A DNA stretch of 64,000 nt from Marinomonas sp. CT5. Lineage in GTDB: Bacteria; Pseudomonadota; Gammaproteobacteria; Pseudomonadales; Marinomonadaceae. Numbering within the stretch: the first letter of the stretch is position 1; each line of letters opens with the position of its first letter. Both the position numbers and the translations under genes were made by a program. Shown piece after piece: positions 27,244 through 36,711 of this stretch. Under the pieces are notes generated by a model that was not told where the DNA came from, ran no database searches, and saw nothing but the letters and a program-made list of their open reading frames with translations. Location of the stretch: positions 2,962,334 through 3,026,333 of the forward strand of contig NZ_CP025572.1 of assembly GCF_018336975.1 (NCBI RefSeq), given 5' to 3'.

Positions 27244-28393
27244 GACTCAGTTCATCTAAGCGCTGAACGCCCATTAAATTGAGACTGCGAGACAACTCTT
27301 CTTGCAAAATATCCAATACTCTTGAAACACCGATCTGACCACCAGCAGCAACACCAAATAACGTCGCACGCCCAAGCATCACACCTTGTGCACCTAGAGC
27401 GGTGGCTTTCACTACATCGCTGCCGCGACGAATGCCACTATCTAATAATATGTCTATGTCACCGCCTACGGCTTTCACAATAGCTGGCAAAGATTCGATG
27501 GAAGACAAGGCGCCATCAAGCTGTCGGCCACCATGATTACTGACCACAATGCCATCAACCCCTAACTTCACAGCTTGCTTCGCATCATCAGGGTGTAGTA
27601 CGCCTTTTAGAATCAATTTGCCATGCCATTGATCTCTAATCCTGGCGACATTTTCCCAATTAAATAAAGTATCAAGCTGCTCTTGGATAAATTTCATCGC
27701 GCCCAATGCACTTTGTTCATGGGTCGGTAAATAAGGGTTTAAATTACCCATGGTCGGTAACCCATAAGGAAACATGACTCGACGAATCCAGTTCGGATGC
27801 AGCATAACGTTGGCTTTATTGCGCCAAGTTAATTGACGAGGCCTAGCAAAATTACGTCGATCCCATTCGCGATTTCCCACGACAAAAGCATCAGAAGTAA
27901 TGACTAAAGTACTTACGCCAACCGCTTTGGCTCGCGCCAGTAGATCATCATTAAGTTGAGTATTTTTTAATCCATAAAGCTGGAACCAGAAATCAAGCTC
28001 CTGAGCCGCTTCACGCACTTGCTCCATGGACGCGTTCGACACAGTACTCAAACAAAAAGGAATCTTTTTTGTGTTAGCGGCTTTTGCCAAAGCGACATCG
28101 GCCTGCGGCCAAAGCATGCCATTAAACCCAGTTGGACCGATCATCATAGGCAATGCACTTGCTGAACCGACCAAAGAACGAGTTAATTCTGGAGGATAAT
28201 TGGCGACTAAAGTATGGGAAGTCAGCCGAATCTTAGCGAAATCACTCTCGTTACAGCTTAAAGTCTGCTCATTTTCAGCCCCACCAGCCAAGTACTCCCA
28301 AGCAAAATCAGGCAATCGATAGCGAGCAAGCGCAGTCATTTCGGCGACACTTTGCACTCTAGAAACATCTGCGCCTTTATAAAACCTACGCAC
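27221..28393 (-). CDS. FMN-dependent alpha-hydroxy-acid dehydrogenase (lactate/mandelate dehydrogenase-like)
   Basis: Product of 390 aa from a GTG start with AAGGAGAG just upstream. The active-site motif SNHGGRQLDGALSS (catalytic His and Arg) and the FMN phosphate motif LLDSGIRRGSDVVKATALGAQGVMLGR identify the family that oxidises L-2-hydroxy acids to 2-oxo acids. It is not one of the classical nine iac genes, but it sits between iacG and iacH, on the same strand, and overlaps iacH by 23 bases. It may process an indole-3-lactate or other hydroxy-acid side product; this is inference. Confidence 0.9.
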   Translation of the reverse strand: MRRFYKGADVSRVQSVAEMTALARYRLPDFAWEYLAGGAENEQTLSCNESDFAKIRLTSHTLVANYPPELTRSLVGSASALPMMIGPTGFNGMLWPQADVALAKAANTKKIPFCLSTVSNASMEQVREAAQELDFWFQLYGLKNTQLNDDLLARAKAVGVSTLVITSDAFVVGNREWDRRNFARPRQLTWRNKANVMLHPNWIRRVMFPYGLPTMGNLNPYLPTHEQSALGAMKFIQEQLDTLFNWENVARIRDQWHGKLILKGVLHPDDAKQAVKLGVDGIVVSNHGGRQLDGALSSIESLPAIVKAVGGDIDILLDSGIRRGSDVVKATALGAQGVMLGRATLFGVAAGGQIGVSRVLDILQEELSRSLNLMGVQRLDELSHAHLYLP

Positions 28394-28455
28394 ACTCTCT
28401 CCTTAGAAAACAGCTGAGCTTTATAACCTATGCGATATTGATTGCCCTATCTAGA

Positions 28456-28959
28456 TTACTTAGTTTGCGCAACAGATTGCTCATTCAAGCAATGGTATGC
28501 TCGGTTGAAATACACCAAACCTTGGCCATCTGTACCCACTTTTGCATCTTTCACACGGCAATAAAATACAGTATGAGAACCAATTTCATGGCTTTCGTGG
28601 ATTTCGCAGTCAAAGCTAACCAAGGCTTCATCCAATGCCGGAGCGCCCGTTTTTAGCGTTGTCCATTGGTGTTTAGCAAAACGCTCTTCACTGTTTAATT
28701 CACGGTTAGCAAAATCCCAAGAAACACCTTGATGATGACTTTGCAATACGTTCACACACAACACGGCATTCTTTTTAAAGTGTGGGTTAGCGAATGAGTT
28801 ACGATTCATACACACCAACAAAGTTGGTGGCTCATCCGTCACACTGGTTACCGCCGTTGCAGTAAAACCAAAACGTCCAGCTTCGCCATCAGTAGTGATC
28901 ACGGACACGGCGCCACCCAGCATAGACATGCCATCGCGGAATAATTTTGTATCTATCAT
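28456..28959 (-). CDS. iacG: Flavin reductase IacG
   Basis: Product of 167 aa of the flavin-reductase-like (FMN-binding split-barrel) family: GGAVSVITTDGEAGRFGFTATAVTSVTDEPPTLLVCMNR is the typical N-terminal signature at about 15-53. It would supply reduced flavin to the monooxygenase IacA. It is in the iac operon, 30 bases after iacF. Confidence 0.88.
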   Translation of the reverse strand: MIDTKLFRDGMSMLGGAVSVITTDGEAGRFGFTATAVTSVTDEPPTLLVCMNRNSFANPHFKKNAVLCVNVLQSHHQGVSWDFANRELNSEERFAKHQWTTLKTGAPALDEALVSFDCEIHESHEIGSHTVFYCRVKDAKVGTDGQGLVYFNRAYHCLNEQSVAQTK

Positions 28960-28988
28960 GGTATTCTCCTACCCTTTTTTAGGGAGTA

Positions 28989-29942
28989 TTAAATATCGAG
29001 GACAAGGCGAGGAGAAAGTGAACGAGAACAACACAAAGTAATTTGGTCATTGTCTTCTTTCTCTTCTTCCGTCAAGTAAACATCACGGTGTTCAGGAATG
29101 CCTTCAATCACATCACAAAGGCAAGTGCCACATGTTCCCTGCTCACAGGAAACTTTCACTTTTACGCCAGCGGCTTTAAGTGCGTCAGCAATGCTTTCGT
29201 TTTCACCTACCTGTACCGTAACACCACTTTGCTCAGCAACGACTTCAAAGCTTGCACCGCCAGTTTCAACTTCGACGTTAAAAAACTCTTTATGTACGTT
29301 GCTGTCGGCCATCCCGAGATCTTTCGCGGTACTAATCACCCAATCCATAAAGCCATTTGGACCACAAACATAAAGATGAGTGTCAGCATCAGCGTCTTTC
29401 AAAACCGTTTCCAAATCCAAGCGCTGATCTTCAGAATCAAAATGCAGATCAACATGGTTTGCGAATGAACAAGACGCTAGCTCATCAAGGAAACCACTTG
29501 TTTCAGGCGAACGACTACAATAATGCAATTCAAATGCTTTACCTTCCGCTTCCAAGGAATACGCCATTGCAATCATCGGCGTGATTCCGATACCGCCACC
29601 AATCAAGATAGAGCGTTTCGCACTTTTCTCTAATGGAAAATGGTTACGCGGAATACCAATAGTTAACTCGGTGCCTTCTTGTAAATTCAGATGGGCAGCA
29701 ACAGATCCACCACGAGAGTTTGGATCTTTTAAAATACCTAAGCGATAAGCACTGGTGTCCGCAGGGTTACTACAGAGAGAATACTGACGGATTAGGTCAT
29801 CACTTAAATGCACATCTACATGTGCTCCGGCCTCAAAAGCTGGCAATGCCTCACCATTGAGGCTCGCAAGCTCTAAAGCCATCACACCGTCAGTGTGGTT
29901 TTCTCGTTTACGAACAACGACTTTCAATAATGTTTCAGACAT
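28989..29942 (-). CDS. iacF: Reductase of the Rieske-type oxygenase (IacF), FNR plus 2Fe-2S ferredoxin
   Basis: The ATG at 29940-29942 follows GGGAGGAGAG and gives 317 aa; an upstream frame adds 17 unconvincing residues. The N-terminal FAD/NAD domain has RQYSLCSNP and GGIGITPMIAMA (about 53-61 and 111-122). The C-terminal plant-type ferredoxin has CEQGTCGTCLC (about 264-274) and a last Cys in ITLCCSR. It passes electrons from NAD(P)H to the IacCD oxygenase. This single-chain reductase replaces separate reductase and ferredoxin genes. Confidence 0.9.
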   Translation of the reverse strand: MSETLLKVVVRKRENHTDGVMALELASLNGEALPAFEAGAHVDVHLSDDLIRQYSLCSNPADTSAYRLGILKDPNSRGGSVAAHLNLQEGTELTIGIPRNHFPLEKSAKRSILIGGGIGITPMIAMAYSLEAEGKAFELHYCSRSPETSGFLDELASCSFANHVDLHFDSEDQRLDLETVLKDADADTHLYVCGPNGFMDWVISTAKDLGMADSNVHKEFFNVEVETGGASFEVVAEQSGVTVQVGENESIADALKAAGVKVKVSCEQGTCGTCLCDVIEGIPEHRDVYLTEEEKEDNDQITLCCSRSLSPRLVLDI

Positions 29943-30008
29943 GCAACTCTCCTCCCGACCCAGGCCGAAGTCGGGACCCTGGTTCACAGACATAACTCAA
30001 ATAAAACT

Positions 30009-30034
30009 CGATAAGCAGGCAAGGCTGCTTATCG
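30009..30034 (-). promoter_or_regulatory. Hairpin overlapping the iacE stop codon
   Basis: CGATAAGCAG and CTGCTTATCG form a 10-bp stem with a GCAAGG loop. The iacE TAA (30029-30031) lies in one arm. There is no T-run, so it may be a processing or stabilising structure between iacE and iacF rather than a terminator. A second smaller stem (TCCCGAC / GTCGGGA) lies beside the iacF ribosome site at about 29952-29975. Confidence 0.5.
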
Positions 30035-30784
30035 CATAAACAAACCGCCATTGACATCCCACGTTGTTCCGGTGGTGAAGTAGGCTTCTGGACGAGCAAA
30101 TTGCACGACCATATCACCAATAAAGTCCGCATCACCTAGTTGGCCAACAGGAATCGCCCCTAGCAAGGTTGGCAAACGCTCTTCTGGCACCAGCGCGGTA
30201 ACCATTGGCGAATCAATTGGACCAGGAGCAATGGCATTCACCGTCACACCCTTGCTAGCAAGCTCTTTGGCAAAGACTTTGGTTACCGTCAAAATCCCCC
30301 CTTTGGAAGCCGCGTAATGAGCACCGGTTGAAGTGCCTCCATTTTGGCCTGCCAAAGACGACATATTGATGATACGGCCATAGCCTTGTTCCGCCATGTG
30401 TTTACCCATCACCTGACAGCCAACAAACACACCACCAAGATTGATATTCACCACTTCGTTAAATTCTTCAGGGGAAATATCCATAACTGGAGTGGCTTTT
30501 GTTACTGCCGCGTTATTGACCAACACATGCAAGGCACCAAACTCAGCCAAAGCAAACGTCAGTGCCTTTTCGAAATCGGACTTCTTAGCAATATTCAACT
30601 CGCAAGCAATGGCACTTTTCCCTTCTGGATCAAGGGAAAGTGCGGCTGATTTAGCCGCCTCACCATTAGCATCGGTCAATACCACACGAAAACCTGCCGC
30701 ATACAAACGTGATGCGATATGAAATCCAAGTCCTTGCGCGGCACCAGTTACTAGTGCCACGTTTGATTGTGTAGATTGAGACAT
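30029..30784 (-). CDS. iacE: Short-chain dehydrogenase/reductase IacE
   Basis: ATG at 30782-30784 (MSQSTQSN) with GAGGG eight bases upstream gives 251 aa; an earlier ATG adds nine residues without a ribosome site. The SDR cofactor motif TGAAQGLG (about 12-19) and the catalytic YAASK with upstream Ser are present. In published work on Caballeronia IacE converts 2-oxindole-3-acetate to 3-hydroxy-2-oxindole-3-acetate (dioxindole-3-acetate), the central intermediate of IAA breakdown. It lies between iacD and iacF. Confidence 0.88.
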   Translation of the reverse strand: MSQSTQSNVALVTGAAQGLGFHIASRLYAAGFRVVLTDANGEAAKSAALSLDPEGKSAIACELNIAKKSDFEKALTFALAEFGALHVLVNNAAVTKATPVMDISPEEFNEVVNINLGGVFVGCQVMGKHMAEQGYGRIINMSSLAGQNGGTSTGAHYAASKGGILTVTKVFAKELASKGVTVNAIAPGPIDSPMVTALVPEERLPTLLGAIPVGQLGDADFIGDMVVQFARPEAYFTTGTTWDVNGGLFMR

Positions 30785-30817
30785 TATTTCGCCCTCTTTT
30801 TGGGTCATCAAAGACCG

Positions 30818-31300
30818 TTAAAAGATGAAACTTACTGTGCGTAAGAAACCGTCAGCGTGCATCAGTTTGACTACCTTACGATCAATCATAAAACCGTCAG
30901 CGGTTGGCTTTAAGCGATATTCCAAATCCGCTGGGTAGGACACGAGATTACCGTGACGCAACTCATTCAATGTCATCGCACAACGCACTGCCACGTAGTC
31001 TGCCGTTTCTTCCAAGATACGCATACGAGATACCATACGAACCGTACCGCTGACCGAACCAGCCGACACAGACTCACCACTTTCTAAACGAGCCACACGC
31101 ATACGACGCATATCGGCATCATCCAATGCTAGGTTCAAGGTGTTTTCATAGTCCGTTTCATTGTTGTCAGTTGGTACAATGTATAAGCCATTCTTATCCC
31201 AAAGAGACAACCAGTCTTGGTATTCTTTGTGATCCAACAAATCAGCTTCATGCCAAATAAACGCCGTTACTTTACTAAGCAGGTCTGTATTAATTGTCAT
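30818..31300 (-). CDS. iacD: Ring-hydroxylating oxygenase small (beta) subunit IacD
   Basis: Product of 160 aa of the ring-hydroxylating dioxygenase beta family (LTKVTAFIWHEADLLDHKEYQDWLSLWDKNGLYIVP near 8-43, and a terminal RTVSFIF). This subunit is structural and forms an alpha3beta3 hexamer with IacC. Its ATG lies one codon after the iacC stop (31302), so translation is coupled. Confidence 0.92.
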   Translation of the reverse strand: MTINTDLLSKVTAFIWHEADLLDHKEYQDWLSLWDKNGLYIVPTDNNETDYENTLNLALDDADMRRMRVARLESGESVSAGSVSGTVRMVSRMRILEETADYVAVRCAMTLNELRHGNLVSYPADLEYRLKPTADGFMIDRKVVKLMHADGFLRTVSFIF

Positions 31301-31301
31301 C

Positions 31302-32591
31302 TTATTTCTCCCCTTCGGCGGCCATCATTTGCTTGTATTTTTGGTACGCTCCGCGCATGCCTGTTTCAGAACACACAGCACCCGCGACATTACCATCAGG
31401 TGATGTATGTAAATTCCCCATACCGCGGTTAACCAAAATCCAGCCATCTTTACCCGCCATTGATCCTTTCTGAACACGCTCCCACGCTTCACCATCATCA
31501 GGTGTTCCGAAGCCCATAGGTCCTTGAAAGTGTTCGTGTAGACGCATACGCTTGCGGTTAAAGGGTGCTGGAGCCCCTTCGCCACCTAAAGCAACGTGTT
31601 GAATTTCTGTTACCTCAGCACTAACCGGACGCAATACGCGGAAGAACGCCATTGAACAAGATACGTTAGGGAATAAGTTCAAGTTAAAACCTGTACCATG
31701 AGCGGCACGTACAAGACGTTTCACTTGTTCCTCGTCTTGACCTTCATCACGTAACGCTTGTGCCAGCTCTTCAAAACGCGCTGGAATTGGTTGATCCAAG
31801 TCCGCTTCTAAATCCACCAAGTCAGGGATCATCACCATAACACTGTGACCGTGACCCAAATCTTCAACAAAACCGTCACCATCTAGGAAGTCGAAAATAT
31901 CCGCTGTGGCATCATCCAATGAGCTGATAAATGACTTATGGATAATTGGGAAATGGTAAGCATCTGTGGTGTTTTCAAGCTGGATTTTCCAGTTACCTGG
32001 GAAGTTAAAGCGATGCTCGCCCAATACTTTTAATGGGTAGCCGCCGCCTTGTTTAATAAACAAGTCGATCCATTTTTTCGCCCCGCCCAAGAAATCTTCT
32101 AGTGGCTCAATGTCGCTTTTAAAAGTCGCAAAAACCAGCCCCTGATAGGACTCATGACGCAAGCTTTCTAGAGGCAGGTCGTTTTTATCCAACACACCTT
32201 CGTATTCTTCCGCTTTCGGAATCGCACGCAAACCACCGTCTAGACCGTAACCCCAGCCATGGTATGGGCAAGTAAAGGCTTTGGTTTTACCTTTACGGCC
32301 TTCACATACCGTTGCACCACGGTGACGACAGCGGTTCAACAAAACATGTATGTTCTTTTTACGGTCACGACTTAAGATCACCGGATGACGACCAACGAAA
32401 GCGGTTTTAAAGCTGCCAGCATCTGGCACTTCACTTTCGTGACCGATATAGACCCAAGTGTTTTGGAACACTTTATCTAATTCTTCTTCAAAGATTTCTG
32501 GGTCTGAATACAACGCTTTGTGAACACGACCCTCTTCAACCATATCCGCCGCTTTTTGACTGATATTTTTCAATTCAATTAATTCACTCAT
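31302..32591 (-). CDS. iacC: Rieske-type ring-hydroxylating oxygenase large (alpha) subunit IacC
   Basis: Product of 429 aa. The Rieske 2Fe-2S ligands are C88, H90, C108 and H111 (NRCRHRGATVC ... CPYHGWGYG). The mononuclear iron triad follows in TTDAYHFPIIHKSF (about 204-217). In the iac pathway this oxygenase acts on dioxindole-3-acetate with IacD and IacF and leads to catechol. It is the central ring-attacking enzyme of the operon. Confidence 0.93.
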   Translation of the reverse strand: MSELIELKNISQKAADMVEEGRVHKALYSDPEIFEEELDKVFQNTWVYIGHESEVPDAGSFKTAFVGRHPVILSRDRKKNIHVLLNRCRHRGATVCEGRKGKTKAFTCPYHGWGYGLDGGLRAIPKAEEYEGVLDKNDLPLESLRHESYQGLVFATFKSDIEPLEDFLGGAKKWIDLFIKQGGGYPLKVLGEHRFNFPGNWKIQLENTTDAYHFPIIHKSFISSLDDATADIFDFLDGDGFVEDLGHGHSVMVMIPDLVDLEADLDQPIPARFEELAQALRDEGQDEEQVKRLVRAAHGTGFNLNLFPNVSCSMAFFRVLRPVSAEVTEIQHVALGGEGAPAPFNRKRMRLHEHFQGPMGFGTPDDGEAWERVQKGSMAGKDGWILVNRGMGNLHTSPDGNVAGAVCSETGMRGAYQKYKQMMAAEGEK

Positions 32592-32644
32592 CTTCTTTCT
32601 CTCTTTAATCTTTTAGACATAGACCCTATCGCTTTCGTGTCAGC

Positions 32645-33163
32645 TTATTTCGGCACAGGCAATGTGGCGTCATCATTCCAATCTGATACAGGGCGACTGA
32701 ACAGATTCTCTGATTGAAAATGCGCCATTCTCCATACACCGTCATCACGGCGGAACGACACGCTTAAACGAGCACTGTTCAAATGCGAACCACCCGCACT
32801 AAAGCTCGATACTTGAATCATGTTCCAACTACCAAAAGCCTTGTCACCCTCCACCCGAATCACTTCGGATGACAGGTAATGCACGTTTAACGAAAAATGC
32901 GCAGGCTCTACGGTATATTTGGACAACATCGCGACAATAGCTTCACGGCCTTCATAACCACCAAAGCTCTTCGCGTAACGGGCTCCCTTGCCTTCCCACT
33001 TAGCGTCTTCGGTGAACAGATCACCCAGTTCATCCATAGGTGTAGATGGATTTAAGTGGTCACACAGATCCATATAGCGATTGATACAAGCACGAATCGC
33101 GCGATCACTTTCCAAAGCGTCAACTCGTGCCAATATCGCTTCTAGTTCATTCGTGTCCTTCAT
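32645..33163 (-). CDS. iacI: SnoaL-like (NTF2-fold) protein IacI
   Basis: Product of 172 aa with the SnoaL/NTF2-like cone fold pattern (EAILARVDALESDRAIRACINRYMDLCDHL, LFTEDAKWEGKG, and the MAHFQSEN region). IacI belongs to iac clusters but its exact reaction is not settled. It is placed between iacB and iacC, as in other iac loci. Confidence 0.82.
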   Translation of the reverse strand: MKDTNELEAILARVDALESDRAIRACINRYMDLCDHLNPSTPMDELGDLFTEDAKWEGKGARYAKSFGGYEGREAIVAMLSKYTVEPAHFSLNVHYLSSEVIRVEGDKAFGSWNMIQVSSFSAGGSHLNSARLSVSFRRDDGVWRMAHFQSENLFSRPVSDWNDDATLPVPK

Positions 33164-33193
33164 ACTTGTACCCTTGTTATTTGTCGTTAGGTC

Positions 33194-33556
33194 TTAGGCG
33201 CGTTGTACAATCAATTCACGGCCGATACGAGATTCGATTTTCACGTAACGCCAAAGTTTGTATGGCGTATCGCCTACCGCTGTCGTACGGAGCAAGTTAC
33301 AGCAGGCAACCACAGTGTCGTAGTCTTTAACATCAGCCAACAGATAGGTTGTCCAAGGGTAGCCAGCAGAAGGACCAACCATGCTTTGGTCATCATCCAT
33401 ATTGCCGATCACTTCAACGCCATCCATGTCATGAATGCCATTCCACATTTCACCAAATGCCGCCCAAACGTCTAATTGCTCTTCGCGTGCAGCGTCCATA
33501 AAGTTTTGGTTAATACCCATGCAAAACAGTACGCGTAATGGTTTTTTCTCGCTCAT
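33194..33556 (-). CDS. iacB: Small conserved protein IacB
   Basis: The ATG at 33554-33556 (MSEKKPLRV) is preceded by GGAGAAAAGATT and gives 120 aa; a longer frame adds seven residues without a ribosome site. The protein has FCMGINQNFMDAA near the N-terminus and GPSAGYPWTTYLLADV in the middle. IacB is a small hypothetical protein of iac clusters; its function is unsettled, and published work found IacE active without it. It sits directly after iacA. Confidence 0.85.
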   Translation of the reverse strand: MSEKKPLRVLFCMGINQNFMDAAREEQLDVWAAFGEMWNGIHDMDGVEVIGNMDDDQSMVGPSAGYPWTTYLLADVKDYDTVVACCNLLRTTAVGDTPYKLWRYVKIESRIGRELIVQRA

Positions 33557-33609
33557 AATCTTTTCTCCAATATTCAAAAAGTTCTAAAAAAACAGATCAG
33601 ACCAATTTC

Positions 33610-34806
33610 TTATATATAACCTGGTAATGGTTTATGCCCAAAGAAGATAGCTCCGGCATTTTGCCAAGTAATGTCACCCATAAAAGCGTGTTGAGTAACC
33701 ACTTGTGCATCATTCACAAAACGCGACAACGGGCTGGTTTTATAAACACCCGTCATACCGGATACCATTTGCACTTTACGGGCAACGTCCGCGCCAACAC
33801 GTGAAGCATGTGTTGAAGAAAGACGTAATAAATTAATTTGCTCTACAGACAGCTCTTCGTTCTTCTCTAGTGTCTGCCAAGCATCATTGATGGCATCGTA
33901 GAAAAAACAACGCGCTGCACGCAAATCAGCATCCGCTTTCGCCACTTCCGCCTGAGTGAGAGGACGCTCACCGATATTAGGCGCTCCCGTTACGGAAACA
34001 CGACCATAAGCCATTGCTTTAAGCTCATCCAATGCTGCTCGTGCGATACCTAAGCCAACAACCGACAATACTTGAGTGGCTAAAGAAAGTGATGGATAAC
34101 GGAATATTGGACCTTCTAAGCTAGACGCACCGCCACGAATACACGTCCAGTCTTCAGGAACATCAACATTGTTTACAACCAAATCATGACTACCTGTACC
34201 AGCCATACCGGTTACATCCCAGTTATGTTCAATTTTTAATTTGCTTGAAGGCATCACAGCCATACGAGGCGCGCCGATGGTTTCACCTTCACCGTCTTTC
34301 GGTAAAATGCCCACACCAATTAAGTCGGCACCTTTAGAGCCACTAGACCAGCTCCAACGACCTTTCACATTGTAATTGCCAGCACTAAGCTCAGCGGCTT
34401 GAGGTGGAAAAATCCCCCCAGCAAACACAACGTCAGGTGAATCTGCATAGATTTTCTCTAGAGTCGCGACCGGCAGTGCAGATAGGTAAATCGCACCAAT
34501 ACCGAAGCTCGCCACCCAGCCCGCAGAGCCGTCAGCCTTAGAAATTTCTTCTACTACTTCGCAGAATTGAGCGGCTGTGATTTCGTCACCGCCAAATTTC
34601 TTAGAAACCAAGGCACGATAAATACCTAAACGTCGAAACTGTTCAATCACATCTTGGCTAATGAACTGCTGATCATCGAACTCGCCTTTACGAGCACGAT
34701 CCCTAATGTCGTCCATTACCTTTTGAAAATCTTCAGTCCCCAATGCATCAAAAACTGATCCTGAGGCTTTTTCTTGGTTAAGCGTACCTTTGTTATTCAG
34801 ACTCAT
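33610..34806 (-). CDS. iacA: Flavin-dependent indole-3-acetate monooxygenase IacA
   Basis: Product of 398 aa of the acyl-CoA-dehydrogenase-fold monooxygenase family (HsaA/DszC-like): SKADGSAGWVASFGIG near 88-103 and a C-terminal FVNDAQVVTQHAFMGDITWQN. IacA starts IAA breakdown by oxidising the indole ring, using reduced flavin from IacG. It heads the minus-strand operon and is divergent from the Liv-type transporter, with a 637-base shared control region upstream. Confidence 0.92.
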   Translation of the reverse strand: MSLNNKGTLNQEKASGSVFDALGTEDFQKVMDDIRDRARKGEFDDQQFISQDVIEQFRRLGIYRALVSKKFGGDEITAAQFCEVVEEISKADGSAGWVASFGIGAIYLSALPVATLEKIYADSPDVVFAGGIFPPQAAELSAGNYNVKGRWSWSSGSKGADLIGVGILPKDGEGETIGAPRMAVMPSSKLKIEHNWDVTGMAGTGSHDLVVNNVDVPEDWTCIRGGASSLEGPIFRYPSLSLATQVLSVVGLGIARAALDELKAMAYGRVSVTGAPNIGERPLTQAEVAKADADLRAARCFFYDAINDAWQTLEKNEELSVEQINLLRLSSTHASRVGADVARKVQMVSGMTGVYKTSPLSRFVNDAQVVTQHAFMGDITWQNAGAIFFGHKPLPGYI

Positions 34807-35443
34807 AATTAACTCCTCTAATGCAGACTTAGTTACTGACTCTATAGAACGAGTGCACCGTTCAGCCGAAGGTTCTTATTATTTTTTACTGCATTAATAA
34901 AAAGATTAAGAACTTCTCTTTCTCCGTCGAACAACAACATCTAACGTCCAGTATTGCATCACTCAAAAACATTGAATCAATGTATAAAGAATACTAATAA
35001 GGTCGTATTAATTACTTTACTTGTCAACTAATTTTTCAAGTTAATTATCAACAAAATAACAGATTAAAAACCGAACAACAAATAAAAATCATTTCAACAA
35101 AAACGCCAAAAAAACGACTAAACGGATGATTTAAAACAATAAATAAGTAAAAAAAGCGATTTTTGGCAGTAAATAAATAGCATAGAAAAACCCCACACCA
35201 CCTCATTGCAAAAAATTAAAACAAGCCTAAAAAGCGCTTTTTTGGATTTTTTTGTTTGTTTTTTTGTGTTGTTTTTTACAAAAAACAATGGCAGGCTAAT
35301 TTCGGAATAAGGTATGGAAATGTGTAAATTCAATAAAAATAAATAGAAAAATAATTACCCGCTGAAGAAATGCAAAAGGCATCTCCAAGGGATAGAAAGC
35401 GCTGTAAACATCACATAGTGTTCACTACATATAGGAAAATCTT
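34807..35443. promoter_or_regulatory. Divergent control region between iacA and the Liv-type operon
   Basis: About 640 very AT-rich bases. It contains the putative IacR site at 35036-35051 (230 bases before iacA), several AT-runs that could carry two divergent promoters, and the ribosome site of the binding-protein gene at about 35431. A 71-codon minus-strand frame (35118-35333) is low-complexity and not called. Confidence 0.6.
35036..35051. promoter_or_regulatory. Putative IacR operator, iac side
   Basis: The minus strand reads TTGATAATTAACTTGA. It matches 14 of 16 bases of the copy in front of the marR gene (TTGATAATTCAATTGA, 42254-42269), and 11-13 of the one at 43150-43165. The location upstream of iacA fits an operator for a MarR-type regulator, but binding is inferred. 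Confidence 0.5.
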
Positions 35444-36589
35444 ATGACACCTAAAAAAGTAATATCTGCATTATTTCTAAGCTCTTCATTGCTCGCACCA
35501 CTAGCAAACGCCGATATAAAAATTGGCGTAATCAGCTCCAGCACTGGGCCAATCGCGCTAGTGGGTATCCCTCAAAAAAATACTATTCCACTTCTTCCCA
35601 CCTCGGCTGGCGGTGAAAAAATCACCTACCTCCCTTTAGATGACGGCAGCGACCCGACCGCAACAGTGAAAGCATTCAAAAAATTAATTGATGAGGAGCA
35701 TGTAGACGCAATCATAGGGCCAAGTGGCTCAGGCAACGCGATGAGTGTCATTCAATTCGCAGCGGAATCCGGAACACCAATGCTAGCTCCTGTTGGCACA
35801 GCGGCAGTGGTATTACCTATGACAGAACAAAAGAAATGGGTGTTTAAAACCACACAAAACGACGATCTGATTGCCGAAGCGCTAGTCGAACACATGAAAT
35901 CAACCGGTGTTAAAACCATTGGCCTTATCGGCACAGCCGATCCCTATGGTGAAAACTGGGCCAAAGTAATGAAAGACCTCACTCAAAAGTCAGGCATTCA
36001 GATTGTTGCGAACGAAAAATTCCAACGCCAAGACACATCTATGACGGGCCAGAGCTTGAAAGTCCTAATGGCCAACCCAGATGCTGTATTGATTGCCGCT
36101 CCAGGTAGTTCATCCGTCATGCCGCAAACCACTCTAAAGGACCAAGGTTACGGCGGTACAATTTACCAAACACATGGCGCTGCATTGGACCCCTTCCTGC
36201 GTCTTGGCGGCAGAGCTGTTGAAGGCACTATCCTAGCCGCAAGCTCTATGCTGGTATTAGATGAAGTACCAAACAGCCCTTCCAAAGAAATCGCCGCAAA
36301 ATACATCGAAGACTACAAAAAACTGCATGGCGAAACACCCGCTACTTTCGGCGCCAATGTGCTCGATGCCGGTCTACTTCTTGAAAACGCCATCCCAAGC
36401 GCACTTAAATCAGGCAAGCCCGGTTCAGCCGAATTCCGCAGCGCACTGCGTGACGCACTGGAAAAAACCAAAGAAATGCCAGCAACACAGGGCGTTTACA
36501 ACATGACGGCAGAAGACCACAGCGGCTTTGATGAACGCGGTCGCGTTTTAATCACAGTTAAAGATGGCAAATGGGCATTATTAAAATAA
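35444..36589 (+). CDS. Liv-type ABC transporter substrate-binding protein
   Basis: Product of 381 aa with a Sec signal peptide (about 1-23, LLAPLANA followed by DIKIG) and the periplasmic-binding-protein type I fold (DIKIGVISSSTGPIALVG, IIGPSGSGNAM). It captures a ligand for the LivH / LivM-G / LivF importer encoded downstream. Type I binding proteins in aromatic catabolic clusters bind aromatic acids; because this gene is divergent from iacA, IAA or a related acid is a likely ligand (inference). Confidence 0.9.
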   Translation: MTPKKVISALFLSSSLLAPLANADIKIGVISSSTGPIALVGIPQKNTIPLLPTSAGGEKITYLPLDDGSDPTATVKAFKKLIDEEHVDAIIGPSGSGNAMSVIQFAAESGTPMLAPVGTAAVVLPMTEQKKWVFKTTQNDDLIAEALVEHMKSTGVKTIGLIGTADPYGENWAKVMKDLTQKSGIQIVANEKFQRQDTSMTGQSLKVLMANPDAVLIAAPGSSSVMPQTTLKDQGYGGTIYQTHGAALDPFLRLGGRAVEGTILAASSMLVLDEVPNSPSKEIAAKYIEDYKKLHGETPATFGANVLDAGLLLENAIPSALKSGKPGSAEFRSALRDALEKTKEMPATQGVYNMTAEDHSGFDERGRVLITVKDGKWALLK

Positions 36590-36711
36590 CAGCTGATTTA
36601 TAAGGGGGATGGGCACACACAAATTCCAGCCCTCCCCCCACCAAAATACAATTAAAAAAATGACGGCCACGAAGCCATAAAAATCGATGAGAACAAAAGG
36701 AATCACACTAA

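Noticed and set aside
35118..35333. 71-codon frame in the iacA-Liv intergenic region
   Set aside because: Low-complexity hydrophobic and Lys/Phe-rich translation of AT-rich DNA without ribosome site.
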